Assembly: GCA_020719105.1 (NCBI GenBank)
Contig: DYQV01000080.1
Span: 1 to 9,435, forward strand
Source of the DNA: Rikenella microfusus
GTDB taxonomy: Bacteria; Bacteroidota; Bacteroidia; Bacteroidales; SZUA-534
Length of the DNA: 9,435 bases
Reading direction: 5' to 3'
This document shows positions 6,429 to 9,435 of this stretch, in pieces (the stretch's first letter is position 1; the number at the start of each line of letters is the position of its first letter). Below the pieces are notes generated by a model. It saw nothing but the letters and a program-made list of their open reading frames with translations, searched no databases and was not told where the DNA came from. Position numbers and translations under genes: made by a program.

Positions 6429-7700
6429 GGGGTGAATATTTATTATCATATCTTTTTTCCATTGGTAATCATTATCTGAATATAAGGGATGAGTTAAATT
6501 ATTACTAAAGTACCAAACATTTTGTAAGGTGCTTCCCCAACCCCAGTTCATGTGTAAATAATACCGATAGTTTCGAGTTTCATTACTTATTAATGGAGTA
6601 CCGCCGACAGTAGGGCAATTTACTTCAAAATTATCATATTCCTCCCATAGCCCGTCACAAACCCAAGTATGGCCATTAGTGTACCAATAAATATTAAGAA
6701 TGTTATTTCTTGTACGGTATCCACCAAGAATTACAGGATATCCCCATTGAAGATTTTGCACAATTTTATCGATATTGAAATCAGTATATGTAATATTGTT
6801 GCTATAACTAAAATCATCGTCAAGTACTTTTTTTGCTTTGTTGCTCGAAGCGCTTGAACCATCACAGCCATAATCCATATTAACACGGGTGCCAATATCT
6901 TTCATTAATCGGGCAACTTCATAAGCACTCGTTGTGGTTGAATACGTTGGGTACGTGTTTTGTAAAATATCCCAATTAAAACTTGATGGATGTCCCCAAA
7001 AATTCATTACCTGCGCCATTGCAACCGCTACGCAACCAGCAGGTGTATGTGTACCATCGCTGCTACAAGTTGGGGTGTTTAAACTATAAGGTAATCTCTG
7101 ATTCCAATGGGTTTGCAGCATACATGCATCAAAAATGTCTTGCGAGTGTCCAAGGTAAGTTGTATGACAATCATCAGGGTCAATGATATTTGTACTTTTT
7201 AATTTCGGCAGGTTAGTCTCCCATTCGAATATTATGTCGTTCATTCTTTGTAAAAGTGAATCGCTTTCCAATTCATAGTTTAAAAGTATGGATTCTGAAA
7301 TCCATTCTTTCATTCCAATAGGTAATTGTTCAAAATCAGAGTATTCAAATGTTCCAATTTCAGAAAATGCTAAAACAGGAATGTTTTTCATATTGTCCGA
7401 CATTAATACAAAACCATTAGGTTCAAATTGAACAACGAAAAGTTTTCTGTTTTTAATGGGTAGATTAAAATCTTTTGTTTTTTTTACAGTCATTACTGAT
7501 TTTAAATTTCTTCGTTTGTTCATGAAATTGGCAGCAAATGAACCCGCTTCTTCTGCCGTAATTACATAATTACTGGATTCTCCTTGTCCATTAATAATTA
7601 CAGTATTGGCGTTTGAATAAGGTTCATTTCTTTCACAAGAGAAAGAAAGCATTAATGTCAAAATAATGAATGATAGAATTTTTAAATTAATTTTTTTCAT
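6426..7700 (-). CDS. C10 (streptopain/SpeB-like) cysteine protease lipoprotein with Spi-type prodomain
   Basis: A 424-residue secreted papain-fold protease. The lipoprotein signal ends MLSFSC with Cys22. A Spi-like inhibitory prodomain spans about 45-145 (VITAEEAGSFAANFM; KLFVVQFEPNGFVLMSDN; IPVLAFSEIGTFEY). The mature domain carries the C10 landmarks: QTHWNQRLPYS (196-206), AGCVAVAMAQVMNFW (221-235) with nucleophile Cys223, GHTWVCDG (343-350) with His344, and MNWGWGS (384-390) with Asn385/Trp386. All catalytic positions are present, so activity is expected after removal of the prodomain. No type IX C-terminal domain is seen, which fits membrane anchoring by lipid. ATG at 7700 was chosen because it gives a normal signal peptide. 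An in-frame ATG at 7793 would add 31 polar residues in front and spoil export. Members of this family act on host or extracellular proteins, and in B. fragilis they are paired with inhibitor genes. The natural substrate here is unknown. Confidence 0.9.
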   Translation of the reverse strand: MKKINLKILSFIILTLMLSFSCERNEPYSNANTVIINGQGESSNYVITAEEAGSFAANFMNKRRNLKSVMTVKKTKDFNLPIKNRKLFVVQFEPNGFVLMSDNMKNIPVLAFSEIGTFEYSDFEQLPIGMKEWISESILLNYELESDSLLQRMNDIIFEWETNLPKLKSTNIIDPDDCHTTYLGHSQDIFDACMLQTHWNQRLPYSLNTPTCSSDGTHTPAGCVAVAMAQVMNFWGHPSSFNWDILQNTYPTYSTTTSAYEVARLMKDIGTRVNMDYGCDGSSASSNKAKKVLDDDFSYSNNITYTDFNIDKIVQNLQWGYPVILGGYRTRNNILNIYWYTNGHTWVCDGLWEEYDNFEVNCPTVGGTPLISNETRNYRYYLHMNWGWGSTLQNVWYFSNNLTHPLYSDNDYQWKKDMIINIHP

Positions 7701-7818
7701 GTGTTTATATTTTTGTATCTTATTGATATTTAATGTATTGCCATTTTTCAAAATATTATCATTTTCGGTTGGTGTGCTTTTATTTGTGCTCATGGGTATT
7801 TCATAGGGCTAAGTTTTA
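7698..7818 (-). repeat. leader repeat, copy B (before the C10 protease gene)
   Basis: About 120 bp matching 6314-6428. In this copy the frame opened by the ATG at 7793 (MSTNKSTPTEND...) stays open and runs into the protease gene through KYKHM, so it is either an N-terminal extension or a translated leader. The copy lies downstream of a TAACTTTG promoter motif and would be part of the protease mRNA leader. Confidence 0.8.
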
Positions 7819-7853
7819 AATTAAAAAGAATAGTTAAATATAGACAACCTTTG

Positions 7854-7861
7854 CAAAGTTA
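7854..7861 (-). promoter_or_regulatory. -7 promoter element for the C10 protease gene
   Basis: On the minus strand this reads TAACTTTG, a full match to the Bacteroidota TAnnTTTG consensus. A TTTTG lies further upstream, but closer than the usual spacing of about 19 nt, so the -33 element is uncertain. The motif overlaps two perfect palindromes, CTTTGCAAAG (7849-7858) and GTTAAC (7858-7863), that could bind a regulator. Transcription from here would give an mRNA leader of about 145 nt that includes the duplicated leader repeat. Confidence 0.5.
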
Positions 7862-7965
7862 ACAAAGTGGGATCAAAATAAATATGATTTAGGAAAAGCA
7901 TTGTAATTAAGCAGTTTGCTACCTTGAACCCTCTAATTCCTAAGGTATTTTCTAATAAATTTTTG

Positions 7966-7973
7966 TAGATTTG
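7966..7973 (+). promoter_or_regulatory. -7 promoter element for the CNNM/CorC-type transporter gene
   Basis: TAGATTTG matches the Bacteroidota TAnnTTTG consensus and lies 23 nt before the ATG at 7997, leaving a short A-rich 5' leader without a Shine-Dalgarno sequence. No convincing TTTG -33 element is visible at the expected distance. The 136 bp between this motif and leader repeat copy B hold the divergent protease promoter and nothing else recognised. Confidence 0.55.
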
Positions 7974-7996
7974 CACTTTAAATTTTATAAAAAAGT

Positions 7997-9295
7997 ATGG
8001 CATTAGATATTTTAATTACATTCCTATTAGTGTTTTTGAATGGCTTTTTTGTTGCCGCCGAGTTTGCCATTGTTAAAGTTCGGGCATCGCAGCTTGAAGT
8101 AAAGATAACACAAGGCAATTCCATTGCTAAGCTCTCAAAACACATCGTTTCGCACCTCGATGGATATCTTGCGGCTACGCAGCTCGGTATTACCTTAGCC
8201 AGTCTGGGTCTGGGTTGGATTGGTGAACCGGTAGTATCTAAAATAATCATAAATTCAATGACTTTTCTGGGGTTAACTATCAACCCCGAAACTGCTCATA
8301 ACATTGCCTTACCTGTGGCATTTATCATTATTACAGTTTTGCATATAATATTCGGGGAATTGGCTCCCAAATCGTTGGCAATTCAGCGGCCTGTTAAAGT
8401 AACTATGTTTATCACTTACCCATTACAATTTTTCTTTATTGTTTTCAAACCGGTAATTTGGATGCTAAATAGCTTGGCTAATTTTATTCTGAAACTTATA
8501 GGCATTTCGCCGGTGCATGGTGCCGATGTGCATAGCAGTGAAGAGTTAAAATATTTGGTTAAACAAGGCCAGGAGAGCGGTAAAATTGATGCCGCCGAGT
8601 ATAAGATAATTAAGAATGCTTTCGATTTTTCGGAACAAACGGCCAAACAAATAATGGTTTCGAGGGTAAACGTATTTGCCATCGATTTAAATGATTTTAA
8701 TGAGGCCATGCTCAATAAAGTTATTGATGAAAGCTATTCGCGCATTCCATGCTATGAAGACAATCTTGATAACGTGGCAGGGGTAGTCTATTTAAAAGAT
8801 ATTTTGATAGCCGCGCGTAAAAAAGAACCCATCAATATACGAAGTATCATGCGGACAATGCTTGTTGTTCCGGAATCAAAATCAATTGGTTTGCTGTTAA
8901 ATGAATTTCAGACCAAACACCAACAAATAGCTTTGGTTGTAAATGAATATGGCGGTACCGAGGGTATTATTACCATGGAAGATATTCTGGAGGAATTGGT
9001 AGGGGAAATTCAGGATGAGTATGACAATGAAATTCCGTTTGTTGAAAAAGTTGGCGATAAAACCTATCATGTGTTAGCATCCACGGCTTTGGATGATATT
9101 AATGAATTATTGCCCCACCCCATTAAAAAAGATGAGCAATACGAAACATTGGCCGGGTATCTGATATTAAACTTTGGTAAAATACCGGTTGTTAAGGAAA
9201 AGCTTATTCTTGAAAATTATGAATGCACTGTGCTCAAAAAAAATAAAAGCACTATAGTTTTGGTTCAATTGATTGATTTACTGGATTTAGAGTAG
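7997..9295 (+). CDS. CNNM/CorC-family transporter (DUF21-CBS-CorC_HlyC), 'hemolysin family protein'
   Basis: A 432-residue inner-membrane protein with the complete CNNM/CorC layout. The DUF21 membrane domain covers about 1-200, with hydrophobic segments at 4-26, 56-75, 101-122 and 136-168 and the signature GELAPKSLAIQRP (120-132). A CBS pair follows at about 215-335. It begins QIMVSRVNVFAIDL and its second half holds NEYGGTEGIITMEDILEELV (316-335) with the acidic tail GEIQDEYD. The small CorC_HlyC domain occupies about 345-425. Relatives such as the MpfA/YrkA and CorC proteins are linked to magnesium or cobalt tolerance and probably export Mg2+; the old 'hemolysin' label is historical. The CBS pair probably senses ATP-Mg. 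The gene is monocistronic as far as the window shows, with its own promoter, and is divergent from the protease gene. Its length is normal and nothing is missing. Confidence 0.93.
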   Translation: MALDILITFLLVFLNGFFVAAEFAIVKVRASQLEVKITQGNSIAKLSKHIVSHLDGYLAATQLGITLASLGLGWIGEPVVSKIIINSMTFLGLTINPETAHNIALPVAFIIITVLHIIFGELAPKSLAIQRPVKVTMFITYPLQFFFIVFKPVIWMLNSLANFILKLIGISPVHGADVHSSEELKYLVKQGQESGKIDAAEYKIIKNAFDFSEQTAKQIMVSRVNVFAIDLNDFNEAMLNKVIDESYSRIPCYEDNLDNVAGVVYLKDILIAARKKEPINIRSIMRTMLVVPESKSIGLLLNEFQTKHQQIALVVNEYGGTEGIITMEDILEELVGEIQDEYDNEIPFVEKVGDKTYHVLASTALDDINELLPHPIKKDEQYETLAGYLILNFGKIPVVKEKLILENYECTVLKKNKSTIVLVQLIDLLDLE

Positions 9296-9342
9296 ATAAA
9301 GCGCTATGTGAACAGTGAATAGAGTAACGTTAATTAAATACC

Positions 9343-9409
9343 AATCCAGGTTTTTTAAAATATCCTTAGAAACTGCTTAAATTTAACCCGGATTATTCAA
9401 GAATAATCC
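9343..9409. repeat. nested inverted repeats downstream of the transporter gene
   Basis: A perfect 9-bp inverted repeat (GGATTATTC at 9390-9398, GAATAATCC at 9401-9409) is separated by two bases, effectively an 8-bp stem with a CAAG loop. Its left arm also belongs to a second, competing pairing: AATCCAGGTT (9343-9352) with AACCCGGATT (9385-9394), nine of ten positions, 32 bases apart. There is no T-run directly after the hairpin on the plus strand, so a classical intrinsic terminator is doubtful, although the position 3' of the gene fits a transcript end. It may instead be part of a dispersed repeat. The rest of 9296-9435 shows no coding sequence. Confidence 0.5.
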
Positions 9410-9435
9410 TGACGATTAAGCTACACCTCAAAATT

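Noticed and set aside
7821..8003. Minus-strand open frame of 60 codons in the divergent promoter region
   Set aside because: It covers both promoter motifs and the start of the transporter gene, and its composition is that of AT-rich intergenic DNA.

Overview
The window looks like chromosomal DNA of a member of the Bacteroidota, probably from the Bacteroidales/Marinilabiliales side, although the sequence alone does not fix the genus. The signs are AT-rich intergenic DNA, A-rich ribosome-entry regions without Shine-Dalgarno sequences, promoter motifs of the TAnnTTTG type, several lipoproteins and outer-membrane barrels, and a C10 (streptopain-like) protease with a Spi-type prodomain. No tRNA, rRNA, CRISPR array or recognisable transposase gene was seen.

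Layout. A plus-strand AAA+/DUF4143 ATPase gene (81-1244) converges on, and overlaps by 29 bp, a long minus-strand series. In transcription order (right to left) the series is: a C10 cysteine protease lipoprotein (7700-6426); two paralogous small lipoproteins (6316-5873 and 5790-5308); a PorV/PorQ-like outer-membrane barrel (5273-4467, GTG start); a non-coding block of stacked hairpins (4224-4394); an M50-like membrane metallopeptidase (4172-3294); and a helix-hairpin-helix plus beta-barrel outer-membrane protein (3294-1216), which is coupled to the peptidase by a TGATG stop/start overlap. At the right end a plus-strand CNNM/CorC-type transporter gene (7997-9295) diverges from the protease gene, and each of the two has its own TAnnTTTG promoter motif.

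The most interesting part is 5253-7861. The protease is followed by two lipoproteins whose ends are nearly identical and whose middles differ. In Bacteroides fragilis, C10 proteases are known to be genetically coupled to small exported inhibitors, so these lipoproteins are inhibitor/immunity candidates (inference). The DNA shows how the array grew. The tandem duplication carried along the first codons of the PorV-like gene, and they survive as a decayed 21-bp relic with a TGA between the two lipoprotein genes. Separately, the roughly 115-120 bp leader of the protease gene, including a mini-ORF encoding MS..KSTPTEND, is repeated in front of the first lipoprotein.

The left part (1-3294) holds a second puzzle. 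The first 16 bases of the window repeat a piece of the 3' part of the helix-hairpin-helix gene, and the ATPase gene ends inside that gene on the other strand. This hints that the ATPase gene was inserted or rearranged at this point.
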